Source of the DNA: Bacteroidota bacterium | GTDB taxonomy: Bacteria; Bacteroidota; Kryptoniia; Kryptoniales; JAKASW01 | Assembly: GCA_021796055.1 (NCBI GenBank) | Contig: JAJYOS010000322.1 | Coordinates: 1-7,259, forward strand | Length of the DNA: 7,259 nucleotides | Direction of reading: 5' to 3' | Shown: piece after piece, positions 7,006-7,259 of the stretch | Layout: every line of letters starts with the position of its first letter | How positions within the stretch are numbered: the stretch's first letter is position 1 | The notes under the pieces: model-generated | Told to the model about the DNA's origin: nothing | Seen by the model: only the letters and a program-made list of their open reading frames with translations | Database searches by the model: none | Made by a program: the position numbers and the translations under genes

Positions 7006-7259
7006 CACTTTGGCAGTCCCTTCAGATATTTCTCGTAATCTAAATACAGCCTCACAGCCGGCTCCCCGCCGAGTTTGACGGAGGCGGTAGGTGCAGTCAG
7101 GAGTCCGGGATATTGGTAGCAGAGGATCTCCTCGAAGTTTGTATACTTATGCAGGTCGCTCGACACGCCGCTGATCGGGCGCGGGATCAAACCACCTTCC
7201 TTATCAAAAACAAACACTTCCATATCTAACCAAAGATGAGTGCCCGTTTCTTTAGTCAA
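7005..7259 (-). CDS. C-terminal fragment of a DUF4434-like putative TIM-barrel glycosidase; 5' end beyond window
   Basis: The last 84 residues of a gene entering from the right edge. Its true start is outside the window; the TTG at the edge is merely the first complete codon. Visible features are LWLDMEVFVFD, then IPRPISG, an acidic stretch EEILCYQYPGLL, and the ending GGEPAVRLYLDYEKYL. This pattern of a strand with W-D-E, a cysteine-tyrosine-tyrosine-proline strand and a closing aromatic helix recalls the end of DUF4434 (TIM-barrel, glycosidase-like) proteins. I judge this from memory on a short fragment, so it is tentative. Its stop shares one base with the ATG of the GH3 gene, indicating one transcript and probably coupled translation, which fits a role in the same sugar pathway. 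No signal peptide can be assessed. Confidence 0.5.
   Translation of the reverse strand: MTKETGTHLWLDMEVFVFDKEGGLIPRPISGVSSDLHKYTNFEEILCYQYPGLLTAPTASVKLGGEPAVRLYLDYEKYLKGLPK

Overview
The window is one strand-consistent carbohydrate-utilisation locus. All five recognisable genes read on the minus strand, so transcription runs from high to low coordinates. In transcriptional order they are: the C-terminal end of a DUF4434-like putative glycosidase (cut by the right edge); a secreted GH3 beta-glucosidase / exo-beta-glucanase; a GTG-initiated proton-coupled sugar transporter of the MFS sugar-porter family; a secreted alpha/beta hydrolase; and a secreted clan GH-D (GH36/GH27-like) alpha-galactosidase-type enzyme whose 3' end is cut by the left edge. 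No RNA genes, CRISPR arrays or insertion sequences were seen, and no plus-strand frame looks like a real gene.

Layout. At 7005-7259 the DUF4434-like end overlaps the GH3 start by one base (TGATG), suggesting translational coupling. GH3 (4690-7005) is followed after 55 bases by the transporter (3312-4634). A 258-base gap follows (3054-3311). It holds a long imperfect inverted repeat built from CACAGAG-type units and a perfect 12-bp palindrome just before the alpha/beta hydrolase (2136-3053). A 34-base gap carrying a GTTTGC-GT-GCAAAC palindrome and a good Shine-Dalgarno precedes the GH36-like gene (1-2101, continuing past the left edge). That gene is open without interruption for about 700 codons.

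How the parts may work together (inference): the GH3 enzyme, the alpha/beta hydrolase and the GH36-like enzyme all carry N-terminal signal peptides. They could trim beta-glucosyl, alpha-galactosyl and perhaps ester substituents from an oligosaccharide outside the cytoplasm, with the transporter importing the released monosaccharide. No SusC/SusD pair, ABC importer, kinase or regulator is visible, so within this window uptake relies on an MFS permease. This differs from a canonical Bacteroidia polysaccharide-utilisation locus.

Organism: roughly balanced GC, clear Shine-Dalgarno sites, several exported glycosidases and a CACAGAG-type intergenic repeat suggest an environmental Gram-negative heterotroph, perhaps of the Bacteroidota/Ignavibacteria (FCB) assemblage. 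This is weak evidence and no species can be named.
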